This document shows positions 51,109-60,450 of a stretch of DNA of 64,000 nt, piece by piece. The stretch is from Prevotella sp. Lineage in GTDB: Bacteria > Bacteroidota > Bacteroidia > Bacteroidales > Bacteroidaceae. Below the pieces are notes generated by a model. That model saw only the letters and a list, made by a program, of their open reading frames with translations, ran no database searches and was not told where the DNA came from. Position 1 is the first letter of the stretch. The number at the start of each line of letters is the position of its first letter. Location: contig JAGCOB010000008.1 of NCBI GenBank assembly GCA_017645645.1, forward strand, positions 186,001-250,000, in the 5' to 3' direction. The position numbers and the translations under genes were made by a program.

Positions 51109-51203
51109 CAATGTCACTAATGTCACTAAAAAATGCCCATAAACAGGGCATTTATGACATTGTGACATTAGTGACATTGAAAAAACTTTTTGGTAGTGTG
51201 TAG
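51109..51203 (-). repeat. Right boundary palindromic repeat of the VirE module
   Basis: This is an inverted copy of 47873-47962 with small indels. It has the same AAATGCCC/GGGCATTT stem, flanking GTCACTAATGTCA copies and an outer AAAAAACTTTTTGGTAGTGT. The rest of the 51045-51426 gap holds the susC upstream motif and promoter; no gene is seen there. Confidence 0.85.
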
Positions 51204-51265
51204 TGTACTGAATAAGTGCCAATACTTACCATATTGTCGTTTTTACACTTATTAGCAGGAATGGG

Positions 51266-51368
51266 GACTTTTTGTTAACAAATGAGCGTAAAAAAGAGAA
51301 AAATGCAGGGAAATATCAAAATTTGTCAATAAAAAATAATGAAGTTTCACAAATTTGTATTATTTTTG
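51266..51368 (+). promoter_or_regulatory. susC upstream region: shared 12-mer and -7 element
   Basis: GACTTTTTGTTA at 51266-51277 is identical to 63237-63248 upstream of the second susC. TATTTTTG at 51361-51368 fits the -7 consensus 58 bp before the ATG. No clear -33 box is at the right distance, suggesting activator dependence. Confidence 0.5.
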
Positions 51369-51426
51369 CGCCGAAATGTAGCATGGCTCACAACTACTAA
51401 TTAATATTATACAATAACAAAACCGT

Positions 51427-54400
51427 ATGAATCTATTTTGCAGTAAGAAAACTCTGCTAGCGGGATTATGTAGCATATTCCTGCTGGGATTCTCGTCACA
51501 AGCGTATGCCGGGGGGGGAGAGTCTCCGCTTCCTGCTGTACAGCAGACGAAGAAGATTACCGGTACCGTATCGGATGCACAAGGTCCGATTATCGGTGCG
51601 AGTGTAGTAGTGAAAGGAACGTCAAACGGTGTTGCCACCGACTTCGACGGAAACTTCACGCTGAACGTCAGCCAGGGACAGACTATCGTGATTTCCTACA
51701 TCGGATATCTCACGAAGGAGTTCAAGGTGGACAGTCGCAGTCAGTACGACATCACCCTCGAGGAGGACAAGAAGATGCTCGACGAGGTGGTGGTCGTAGG
51801 TTATGGTACGATGAAGAAGAGTGACATCTCCGGTGCCTCCGTCTCTCTGGGCGAGAGTGCCGTGAAGGGATCAATCATCACTTCTCTCGACCAGTCACTG
51901 CAGGGTCGTGCAGCCGGTGTGACCGCCGTATCGACTTCTGGTGCCCCTGGCTCCTCATCCGCTATCCGCGTCCGTGGTACTGCCACTATCAACGCCAATG
52001 CCGAGCCGTTGTATGTGATTGACGGTGTGCCCATTCAGAGTGGTGGTAAGTCAGGTGCCGACTATGGTCTGGGCGATGCCCTGGGTAACGGTGCCGTTTC
52101 CACGATCTCTCCGTTGTCTACCATCGATCCTGCAGATATCGTCAGCATGGAGATCCTGAAGGATGCCTCCGCCACCGCCATCTATGGTGCCCAGGGTGCT
52201 AACGGTGTTGTGCTGATCACCACCAAGCGTGGTAAGGCAGGTGATGCCAAGTTCAACTATAACGGTATGGTAGCCTGGAACCGTCAGACTAAGCGTCTGG
52301 ATCTGATGAATCTCCGTGAGTATGCAGATTATTATAATTCTTATGCTAATGTCGGCGAAGCTTCCTATGTAGGAAACTACTCCGATCCTTCCATTTTGGG
52401 AAAGGGTACCAACTGGCAGGATGCCGTCTTCCAGACCGCTTTCCAGCATTCTCACCAGATCAGTGCCAACGGTGGTTCCGAGAAGATACAGTATTATGTC
52501 AGTGGAAGTTACATGGACCAGCAAGGTACCATTATTGGTTCTGAGTTCAGACGTATGTCATTCCGTGCCAACCTGGATGCCCAATTGAAGAAATGGTTGA
52601 AGATGAGTGTGAGTGTCACCTATTCTGATACCAAGGATGACCTGAAACTCGCTGACTCTGACGAGGGTCTGATCGGTTACTCACTGACTACGATACCCTC
52701 TATACCTATTTATAATGTAGACGGTTCCTATTCTTCTGTATCTCAGGAAGGCTATACGAACCCGAACCCCATTGCCATGGCGATGATGGATGATATCATC
52801 CTCAAGCGTCAGAAACTGAACGGTAACGTGTTCTTCGAGGTGACTCCTATTGAGAACCTGGTATGGCACGCCGAACTGGGCTTCGACTTCGGCTGGAACC
52901 GTGCAGAGACCTATGAGCCGATGGTGGACCTCGGTACCTGGAAGCGTGCCAGCAACGAGAGCCGCATCCAGAAGAACAGCAGCAAGTTCTGGCAGTTGAA
53001 GAACTACCTGACCTACAGCCGTACCTTCGGCAAGCACTCTGCTACCGCCATGCTCGGACAGGAGTGTTGGGAATCGAAATATGACTACACCTCTGTCTAT
53101 AATACGGGACTGCCCTCTGACGAGGTACATAACCCTGCACTGGGAACAGGTACGCCGCAGATCGGTGCCGGCTTCGGCAGCAGTTCGATGGCTTCGTTCT
53201 TCACCCGTTGGACCTATAGCTATGACAACCGCTACAATGCTACCTATACCTACCGTTACGACGGTAGCTCTAACTTCGGTCCCAACAAGCGTTGGGCAGG
53301 CTTCCACTCTATTGCCGCCTCTTGGCGCTTCTCCAACGAGAAGTTCATCGAGAGCTGGGCAGGCAAGTGGTTGAGCAACGGTAAGCTGCGTGTCGGCTGG
53401 GGCCAGACAGGTAATGCTGCTATCGGTGGTTACAAGTGGGGTTCTCCGCTCTCCAAGATGGAGACGGCACTGGGTGTGAGCTATCGTCCTGCCCAGATTG
53501 CCAATAAGGATATCAAGTGGGAGAGTCAGGAACAGTGGAACATCGGTATTGACCTCGGTTTCCTGAACGACCGTATCAACCTGACCATCGACTGGTATAA
53601 CAAGGAGTCAAGGGACATGCTGATGCAGATGCAGCTTCCATCCTATATGGGTACCAGCGGTAACGGCTCTTCTGCCCTTGCCGCACCTTGGGGTAACTTC
53701 GGTCATATCCGTAACACCGGTGTCGAGATTTCGTTGAATACCCATCCGCTCATCGGTAAGTTCCAGTGGGACTCTGAGCTCCAGTTCTCTATCAATAAGA
53801 ACAAGCTGATTGCCCTTACTGACGGTACTGAGACTGGTCAGTTGATTGGTTACGGTCAGTGGACGGATGTCGTCAGCCGTACCCTGGTCGGCGAGAGCCT
53901 CTATAATTTCTATGGCTATGTCTGTGACGGTGTCTACACCTCCCTGGAGGATATCGAAACCTCACCGAAGCCTGCAGCCTATCCGTCCAACGGTGTATTC
54001 ACTAAGAACTCCACCGTCTATGTCGGCGATATCAAGTACAAGGACCTGAACGGTGACGGTATCATCGACGAGAACGACCGTACCAACATCGGTTCTCCAC
54101 TGCCTAAGTGGACATTCGGTTGGAACAATACCTTCCGTTGGAACAACTTCGACCTGAATATCTTTATCAACGGTTCTATCGGTAACAAGGTAGGTAACTA
54201 TCTGAAGATGAAGATGACCCATATGAACTCTACATGGACCAACCAGCTCGTGGATGTCAGAGACCGTGCCATCCTGGAGCCTATTGACCCGAACAAGGAC
54301 TACTCAGGAGGTATTGACCGTGGTGACGGCCAGTTGATCTACAACTGGTACGACGATATCCACAATGTTCGTCTGAAGAATCCTACTACTTCCATGCCTC

Positions 54401-54705
54401 GTGCGTCCATCAACGACCCGAACGACAACGACCGTTGGAGTGACCGTTATATTGAGGACGGCACCTATGTTCGTCTGAAGAACATCTCCTTAGGATACAA
54501 CTTCCCCAAGAAGTGGATATCCAAGTTGGGACTTGAGAGCCTGCGTGTATATGCCAACTTCCAGAATCTGCTGACCATTACCAAGTATAGTGGCTATGAT
54601 CCTGAAATCGGTGTCAGCACACAGAGTGCTAATGTAATGGGATTGGACAACGCCCGTTATCCTTCTCCTACTACCTATTCATTCGGTCTTAATGTATCCT
54701 TCTAA
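51427..54705 (+). CDS. susC: SusC-family TonB-linked outer-membrane glycan transporter
   Basis: 1,092 residues. Signal peptide (cleavage near AYA-G), then a carboxypeptidase-D regulatory-like domain (KITGTVSDAQGPIIGASVVVKGTSNGVATDFDGNF, ~43-120), the motif LDEVVVVGYGTMKKSDISGA, a plug (LQGRAAGVTAVSTSGAPGSSSAIRVRGTATIN..., GANGVVLITTKRGK) and a barrel ending YSFGLNVSF. It imports oligosaccharides captured by the partner SusD. A run of eight G at 51511-51518 follows the signal-peptide codons. It heads the locus with SusD 21 bp downstream. Confidence 0.96.
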   Translation: MNLFCSKKTLLAGLCSIFLLGFSSQAYAGGGESPLPAVQQTKKITGTVSDAQGPIIGASVVVKGTSNGVATDFDGNFTLNVSQGQTIVISYIGYLTKEFKVDSRSQYDITLEEDKKMLDEVVVVGYGTMKKSDISGASVSLGESAVKGSIITSLDQSLQGRAAGVTAVSTSGAPGSSSAIRVRGTATINANAEPLYVIDGVPIQSGGKSGADYGLGDALGNGAVSTISPLSTIDPADIVSMEILKDASATAIYGAQGANGVVLITTKRGKAGDAKFNYNGMVAWNRQTKRLDLMNLREYADYYNSYANVGEASYVGNYSDPSILGKGTNWQDAVFQTAFQHSHQISANGGSEKIQYYVSGSYMDQQGTIIGSEFRRMSFRANLDAQLKKWLKMSVSVTYSDTKDDLKLADSDEGLIGYSLTTIPSIPIYNVDGSYSSVSQEGYTNPNPIAMAMMDDIILKRQKLNGNVFFEVTPIENLVWHAELGFDFGWNRAETYEPMVDLGTWKRASNESRIQKNSSKFWQLKNYLTYSRTFGKHSATAMLGQECWESKYDYTSVYNTGLPSDEVHNPALGTGTPQIGAGFGSSSMASFFTRWTYSYDNRYNATYTYRYDGSSNFGPNKRWAGFHSIAASWRFSNEKFIESWAGKWLSNGKLRVGWGQTGNAAIGGYKWGSPLSKMETALGVSYRPAQIANKDIKWESQEQWNIGIDLGFLNDRINLTIDWYNKESRDMLMQMQLPSYMGTSGNGSSALAAPWGNFGHIRNTGVEISLNTHPLIGKFQWDSELQFSINKNKLIALTDGTETGQLIGYGQWTDVVSRTLVGESLYNFYGYVCDGVYTSLEDIETSPKPAAYPSNGVFTKNSTVYVGDIKYKDLNGDGIIDENDRTNIGSPLPKWTFGWNNTFRWNNFDLNIFINGSIGNKVGNYLKMKMTHMNSTWTNQLVDVRDRAILEPIDPNKDYSGGIDRGDGQLIYNWYDDIHNVRLKNPTTSMPRASINDPNDNDRWSDRYIEDGTYVRLKNISLGYNFPKKWISKLGLESLRVYANFQNLLTITKYSGYDPEIGVSTQSANVMGLDNARYPSPTTYSFGLNVSF

Positions 54706-54726
54706 ACCAACAAAAGACTTCAAAAT

Positions 54727-56493
54727 ATGAAACTATCAAATATTAAATACATGGCAGTTGCGACGTTGCTGGGATTCTCCCTGGCATCCTGCTCTGATTT
54801 CCTGGACAGACCGAATGAGGACGGTTACAACGTTGACAACTATTACAAGACGGACGAGCAGTGCTATTCTGGCGTCAACTATCTGTACAACTCACCATGG
54901 TATGACTTCCAGCGTGGATTCATCAAGGTCGGTGAGGTGTTATCTGGAAACTACTACTGGGGATCCTCTCCCTATCTGAACTTCTCGGTGAATGGCTCAG
55001 ACCAGGACTTGGTCAATATGTCGTACTCCCTGTGGGCAGTCATCGGTCATGCCAACACCGTCTATAACAACCTGAAGGGTGCGTCAGCTTCACAGGAAGC
55101 CATCGACCAGTGTATGGGTGAGTGTCTGACTTGGAAGGCTTTTGCCTATTTCTTCCTGGTCCGCTCCTTCGGTGATGTGCCCATCATCCATGACAATGCT
55201 GAAGAATTGGTCTCAGGCTCTTATATTACCGCCAAGAAGGTAAAGCGCTCTGATGTCTATGAGTATATCATCATGACCCTTGAGAAAGCGATGGAACTCT
55301 TGATGAAGAAGGCTCCGCAGTCAGGACGTATCGACTACTACGCTGCTGAGGCCCTGCTCGCCAAGGTTTATCTGACAAGGGCTGGTGTGACAGGTGCGCT
55401 GAATGCCAGTGACCTTGCCAATGCCGCTAAGTATGCCAAGGATGTCATCGAGAATTCCGGACGCTCCCTGCTGGAAAACTACGGTGATGTCTGGAAACTG
55501 TCGGAGAGCCTGAACGAAGAGAGCCTTATCGCATGGCGCTGGACGGTCGGTGCTAACTGGACCAGCCAGAACACCCTGCAGAGCGACCTTGCCATGGAAG
55601 GCATGGATGAGTTCGGTGACTGCTGGGGCGGATGGAACGGTCTCTCCGTGGACATCCAGGAGGCCTTTGGTATCAAACTGTTGGAGAACCAGCCGGATGC
55701 TTGGTTGAACAATGTGGATTCTCGTCTGAAGGCTACCATGTTCCTGCCGGGTTATGTCTATGACTATCTGTGGGCAGACCATGGTGGATATGACTATCTG
55801 AAATTTATCTATGACAAGGATTATAACGAGGCTGCAACAGGTACGCTGCAAGCTCCGACAGGTGCTAACTGTGCGAAGCACCTCTATGGAAACACTGCCG
55901 ACCACGTGGCTGCCTTGAACATCTCTCCGGCTCGTATGTCATACGCTTTGCCGACTCATATCCTGCGTCTGTCAGATGTCTATCTGATCTATGCAGAGGC
56001 TTTGCTGGGTACCGGCCGTGCCACTTCCACCAATTCTGAAGTGCTGGATGCTTTCTACGCTGTCCATCATCGTGCCGTGCCTTCCAGTAACTATCCCACC
56101 AGCGTATCTTGGGAGGATATCTGGAAGGAGCGTCGCCTGGAGTTTGCCATGGAGGGTGACCGCTGGTATGACTTTGTACGTGTCAGCTATTATGATCCCG
56201 CTTATTGCGTACAGGAATTGACCGCTCAGAAGCGTAACGCTTACTGGGGACTGGACGCCTTGTATAAGGCTTATTACCAGACAGGCTCTTGGAAGGTAGA
56301 CTCTTCTAAGCAGGGCTATGACGGCTCTGTGGCTCCTCCCAACGTCATCGTGATGCTGCGTCAGGACTCTGAGGTGCCTAACATGGGCTACTTCGCACTG
56401 CCGATGTGTGCAGAGGATGTCCTCTTCAACCCGAACCTCGGTTCTAACGTGGAGGGTGAGCATGTGAATGTCCGCGAAACATACAGTTATTAA
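54727..56493 (+). CDS. susD: SusD-family surface glycan-binding lipoprotein
   Basis: 588 residues. The lipobox is LASC (Cys22) and the sequence begins with the family-typical CSDFLDRPNEDGY. Helical TPR-like segments such as CLTWKAFAYFFLVRSFGDVPIIHD (~138-161) and YYAAEALLAKVYLTRAG (~202) frame the glycan site, and the C-terminal domain has ERRLEFAMEGDRWYDFVR (~470). It forms the lid of the SusC transporter at the cell surface. Confidence 0.96.
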   Translation: MKLSNIKYMAVATLLGFSLASCSDFLDRPNEDGYNVDNYYKTDEQCYSGVNYLYNSPWYDFQRGFIKVGEVLSGNYYWGSSPYLNFSVNGSDQDLVNMSYSLWAVIGHANTVYNNLKGASASQEAIDQCMGECLTWKAFAYFFLVRSFGDVPIIHDNAEELVSGSYITAKKVKRSDVYEYIIMTLEKAMELLMKKAPQSGRIDYYAAEALLAKVYLTRAGVTGALNASDLANAAKYAKDVIENSGRSLLENYGDVWKLSESLNEESLIAWRWTVGANWTSQNTLQSDLAMEGMDEFGDCWGGWNGLSVDIQEAFGIKLLENQPDAWLNNVDSRLKATMFLPGYVYDYLWADHGGYDYLKFIYDKDYNEAATGTLQAPTGANCAKHLYGNTADHVAALNISPARMSYALPTHILRLSDVYLIYAEALLGTGRATSTNSEVLDAFYAVHHRAVPSSNYPTSVSWEDIWKERRLEFAMEGDRWYDFVRVSYYDPAYCVQELTAQKRNAYWGLDALYKAYYQTGSWKVDSSKQGYDGSVAPPNVIVMLRQDSEVPNMGYFALPMCAEDVLFNPNLGSNVEGEHVNVRETYSY

Positions 56494-56516
56494 TCCATCT
56501 AAAGGAAGATTATAAT

Positions 56517-57956
56517 ATGAATAAGATCAATCAATATACAAAAGGGTTGCTTTTCGCGGCACTTGCCGTGGCAGGACTGACATTGTCTTCCTGTAAGGAT
56601 CAGCCCGATGCCTACGAGGTAGCAGACGGAACACCTTCTGTTTACTACATACGCTGCCTCTCGACAGAGGTACAGAACTACAATGATGCGTCAGATGTCC
56701 ATTACACCAATGGTGAGTTGGTGGAGAAGGCATCTCCTCAGAGCACCCTGTGTCTGGTAGGTGATAACCTGCGCAGTGTCTATGAGCTTTATTTCAACGA
56801 CTGTAAGGCGGTGCTGAATACCAGCTATATCACAGACAATACCCTGATTGTGGATGTTCCTAAGAGTGTGCCCAAGGAGGTGACCAATATGATCTATATG
56901 GTGACCCGTGACGGAGCTGTCGTAGAATATCCCTTCAGTGTGGTGATACCTGCTCCGAATATCTCTGAGATGTCGTTGGAGTATGCCAAAATCGGTGATC
57001 GTGTGACCTTCCAGGGTGACTACTTCGTGGATTATGAGGATTTCCCATTGGAGGTGTACTTCACGGATGCCGCCGGCAACCTGATTCCTGCAGAGATCAA
57101 CAGTATTGCTGAAGACTATACTTCTGTGGAAGTAACGATTCCTGAGGGTGCTGCCGAAGGTCCGGTTTCCATGACTTCTATTTATGGAACCTCTACCTCT
57201 GCCTTCCATTATCAGGACAGCCGCGGTATCATGTTCAACTTCGACAACGGTCGTATCGACCAGGGCTGGCATGCTCGTATCATTGCCAGCGAGGGCGGTA
57301 TCGACGGCAACTACATGCAGCTCGGTGACGGCACTGCCACGATGACTGAGGACGGAGACTGGGATGACAGCAACTTCTCGTTCGAGTACTGGCCAGGTGA
57401 TCCTAGCTGGAGTACGAATGGTTATCCCAGTCCCCAGGGTATCCGCCTGTTCGACATTGAAGGTGTTGATATGTCGAAGCCCGAGAAGATGATTCTCAAG
57501 TTCGAGATGTGTATCCCTGCCGGCAATGCCTGGAAGGCTGGTGCTATGCAGATCATCTTCGCTCCGACAAACTATGTTCATCTTACTGGGACAAGTCCTG
57601 ATGTCTATGGCGACGAGGTGCATGGTGCCAACAACATCTTCTTCCGCTGTCCGGGACTTAAAGATGACCCATGGGAGAAAGATGATTATTTCAAGGACAA
57701 GGAGCCGTTGCCACGTGCCCTCTATCGTCCTTGGACGACGACAGGTTCTTATGACACAGGTGGTCAGTGGAAGACAGTGACTATTCCTATCGCATCCAGC
57801 TTCGTCTATTCTTTTGACGGTTCTGGTCTGACTTTCAACCTGAAGAAGAAGGACTTTGCCAGCCTGACGATGTTCATCGTCGGTGGCGGTGTCAAGGGAA
57901 AAGAGTGCCAGCCGCTCATCAAGATTGACAATATCCGTGTAATTCCGAATAATTAA
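56517..57956 (+). CDS. Surface glycan-binding lipoprotein (SGBP-B-like)
   Basis: 479 residues. Lipobox LSSC (Cys26). IPT/TIG-type Ig folds occupy ~45-230 (STLCLVGDNLRSVYELYFNDCKAVLN; MSLEYAKIGDRVTFQGDYFVDYEDFPLEVYFTD). The C-terminal ~240 residues (FNFDNGRIDQGWHA...SFEYWPGDPSW...LFDIEGVDMSKPEKMILKFEMCIP) resemble the carbohydrate-binding end of surface glycan-binding proteins of the SGBP-B type. It probably holds polysaccharide at the surface near SusCD. The position directly after susD supports this role. Confidence 0.85.
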   Translation: MNKINQYTKGLLFAALAVAGLTLSSCKDQPDAYEVADGTPSVYYIRCLSTEVQNYNDASDVHYTNGELVEKASPQSTLCLVGDNLRSVYELYFNDCKAVLNTSYITDNTLIVDVPKSVPKEVTNMIYMVTRDGAVVEYPFSVVIPAPNISEMSLEYAKIGDRVTFQGDYFVDYEDFPLEVYFTDAAGNLIPAEINSIAEDYTSVEVTIPEGAAEGPVSMTSIYGTSTSAFHYQDSRGIMFNFDNGRIDQGWHARIIASEGGIDGNYMQLGDGTATMTEDGDWDDSNFSFEYWPGDPSWSTNGYPSPQGIRLFDIEGVDMSKPEKMILKFEMCIPAGNAWKAGAMQIIFAPTNYVHLTGTSPDVYGDEVHGANNIFFRCPGLKDDPWEKDDYFKDKEPLPRALYRPWTTTGSYDTGGQWKTVTIPIASSFVYSFDGSGLTFNLKKKDFASLTMFIVGGGVKGKECQPLIKIDNIRVIPNN

Positions 57957-57971
57957 ATAATGTATATAGAC

Positions 57972-60443
57972 ATGAAAAAGATCAAGAATATATTCGCACT
58001 GTTGGTGGTAGCCCTCGTTGGGCTATCCCTGACAGGCTGTAGCAGCGATGACTTGGACACCAACCAGTATCAGGGCGGTGTCAGTCTCAACGCATACGGT
58101 CCTAACCCCGTGATGCGTGGCGGTCAGTTGCGCTTCGTGGGCAGCAACCTCGATCAGATTGCCAGCGTCACCATTCCGGGTATCCCTGAGATTACGAGTA
58201 TTGATGTTGTCAAGGCAGGTGTCCCCAGTGAGATTCGTGTCACGGTACCGAAGGACGGTCCTGAGGTGGGCTATGTGACCCTGAAGACAAAGACCGACCA
58301 GACGATTACCACGAGGACTCAGTTGGAGTACATCGAGGGTATCGAGATTACGAAGATTCCTGAGGAGGTCGTGATGCCAGGTCAGACCATCAAGATTGAG
58401 GGTGACTACCTGAACCTGATCTACTCGATGGCGTTTGCTGACGGTGTACTGGTTTCTTCCAACGACTTCGTATCACAGGACCGCTACTTCATCGAGGTGG
58501 TTGTTCCTGAGGAGGCTAAGACCGGTAAACTGGAATTCTACACGGCTGACCTGACGATCCAGCGTACGGCAAAGGAGGAGGATGAGCTGACCTATCAGAC
58601 CATCATCAGTGACGAAGCCCTGACCGTCGGTCTGCCTACCACCACCAAGATTACCACTCCGCGTGGAGAAACTGAGCCGGAGGGTGTGATTACCGCTAAG
58701 GCTGGTGAGGAGATCAAACTGACCGGTGAGTATTACAATGTCATCAGTGCCATTAAGTTCGGCGAGGTAGAGGTTACTGACTTCATGATGAGTGAGGATG
58801 GTACATCGTTGATCTTCAACCTGCCTGCCGAGGCTCCTGACGGTGAGATGATTCTGGTATGTAAGTCTGGCGAGGAAGTTCCCGTATGTACCTTGACAAC
58901 GGTGAAGCCCAGCAACTGCCAGGTTGCCCCGAAACCAGTGAAGGCCAATACCGCCCTGACAATCAGTGGTCAGGATATGGATGTGGTGACTGGCGTACAG
59001 TTCCCCGGTGCTGATATCGTCACGGGTGACAACCTCAACGTGTCTGCCGACAAGGTCGTTGTGGCACTCGTTCCCGAGACGGCTACAGAGGGTAAGCTCC
59101 AACTCGTCATGGCAAACGGTGCAACGGTAGACGTTGACTTCGAACTTGTGAAGCCTGTTGCTACCGCCTATAGCTCCAATCCTGTGAGTGCCGGTGGACA
59201 ACTCCGGATTACAGGTACTGACCTCGACCTCGTGAAGAGTGTTGTCTTCGGTGAGGCTGCCTATACACTGGAGACAGCTGACTATAGTGGTACGACGATT
59301 ATCAATGTGACCGTTCCGATGGAGGGTAAGTCCGGCAAGCCCCAACTCGTTCTTGCCAACGGTACCTTTGTCGAGGCTCCTGATCTGACCATCGATGAGG
59401 CAGTGTTCTGTTATGCTGTCACAAAGCCTTGGGAGGAAGAAGGTGTTGAACTGAAGGCAGGTTCTTCCATGACCCTCATCGTCGCCAATGGTGACAAGTT
59501 GACTGGCGTGGAGATGAACGGTGAGACTTGTCAGTGGATTCTGACCGGTGAGGATAAGAACCAGTTGATTATCGGTATTCCTGAGACTGCCTCTGCGAAG
59601 TCTACATTAAGACTGGTTTCCTCTAACGGTGAGATCTCCTATGAAATTACTGTGATTCCTGCCACATCGGTTAATAAGACCATCTGGACAGGCCTGATAG
59701 AACTTACTTGGAATGATGGTGGACGTGTCGGTGTTCCTGCCGCATCCTTCGAGGGTGTTCCCGCAGGTGCCATCCTGACGTTCTGCTATACCCAGAAGGA
59801 TCAGGTATGGGGTCAGGCGCAGGTCAACTATCTTGACTGGAGCGGTATCAACTTCAACCAGGCTGGCGAGGACGTGGTGACCTTCAACCAGACGCTGATA
59901 CCTACCGATATCTATGGCTGGTTCCAGGACGGTATCCTGAATCGTGAGACTTCTGTCATCCTTACACAGGAGATTCTCAGTAACATCCTGGCCAAGAAGG
60001 GTGACTATGAAGGTAAGACCTGCGGCATCGTCATCCAGGGTCAAGACCTCATCTTTACGAAGCTCACCTTGTCATGGGAGATATCCCTGGAGATTGATCT
60101 GGCAACAAAGGTCAGTAATATGAACGGTACCCCGATTACCTATCCGTATACATTTACTTGGGATGACACAGGCCGATTCAACCTGTCTCAAGACTTGTTG
60201 CTGAATGATATCGGTGTCAAGAAGGGCTCTAAGATGTTCTTCTATAAAAATGCATCAGAATCAGGACAAATTCAAATCAACAACTCATCATGGAGTGCCA
60301 TTACTTATCTTACTGACTGGAGTGAAGGAAAGGATGTCTTGGAACTTGAATTTGATGATGCGATTATGGAAGCTGTGAATAATGGTGGTCTTGTCTTACA
60401 GGGGGCTATCAGTGGTATTACAAAGATGACAATTCTTCCTTAA
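57972..60443 (+). CDS. Multi-IPT/TIG lipoprotein with duplicated C-terminal module
   Basis: 823 residues from the ATG at 57972 (MKKIKNIFALLVVALVGLSLTGC, Cys23); an ATG at 57960 would add four residues. Five or six IPT/TIG-like Ig folds lie between ~35 and ~560, e.g. YGPNPVMRGGQLRFVGSNLDQ, MPGQTIKIEGDYLNL and SNPVSAGGQLRITGTDLDL. Two homologous modules of ~115 residues end the protein: ~570-690 (LTWNDGGRVGVPAASFEGVPAG) and ~700-820 (FTWDDTGRFNLSQDLLL). They look like beta-sandwiches and may bind glycan. It is the second probable surface glycan-binding protein of the locus. Confidence 0.82.
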   Translation: MKKIKNIFALLVVALVGLSLTGCSSDDLDTNQYQGGVSLNAYGPNPVMRGGQLRFVGSNLDQIASVTIPGIPEITSIDVVKAGVPSEIRVTVPKDGPEVGYVTLKTKTDQTITTRTQLEYIEGIEITKIPEEVVMPGQTIKIEGDYLNLIYSMAFADGVLVSSNDFVSQDRYFIEVVVPEEAKTGKLEFYTADLTIQRTAKEEDELTYQTIISDEALTVGLPTTTKITTPRGETEPEGVITAKAGEEIKLTGEYYNVISAIKFGEVEVTDFMMSEDGTSLIFNLPAEAPDGEMILVCKSGEEVPVCTLTTVKPSNCQVAPKPVKANTALTISGQDMDVVTGVQFPGADIVTGDNLNVSADKVVVALVPETATEGKLQLVMANGATVDVDFELVKPVATAYSSNPVSAGGQLRITGTDLDLVKSVVFGEAAYTLETADYSGTTIINVTVPMEGKSGKPQLVLANGTFVEAPDLTIDEAVFCYAVTKPWEEEGVELKAGSSMTLIVANGDKLTGVEMNGETCQWILTGEDKNQLIIGIPETASAKSTLRLVSSNGEISYEITVIPATSVNKTIWTGLIELTWNDGGRVGVPAASFEGVPAGAILTFCYTQKDQVWGQAQVNYLDWSGINFNQAGEDVVTFNQTLIPTDIYGWFQDGILNRETSVILTQEILSNILAKKGDYEGKTCGIVIQGQDLIFTKLTLSWEISLEIDLATKVSNMNGTPITYPYTFTWDDTGRFNLSQDLLLNDIGVKKGSKMFFYKNASESGQIQINNSSWSAITYLTDWSEGKDVLELEFDDAIMEAVNNGGLVLQGAISGITKMTILP

Positions 60444-60450
60444 TTAAAAT

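Noticed and set aside
53081-53374. Alternative-frame ORF in susC
   Set aside because: It lies wholly within a clear SusC barrel coding region on the same strand.
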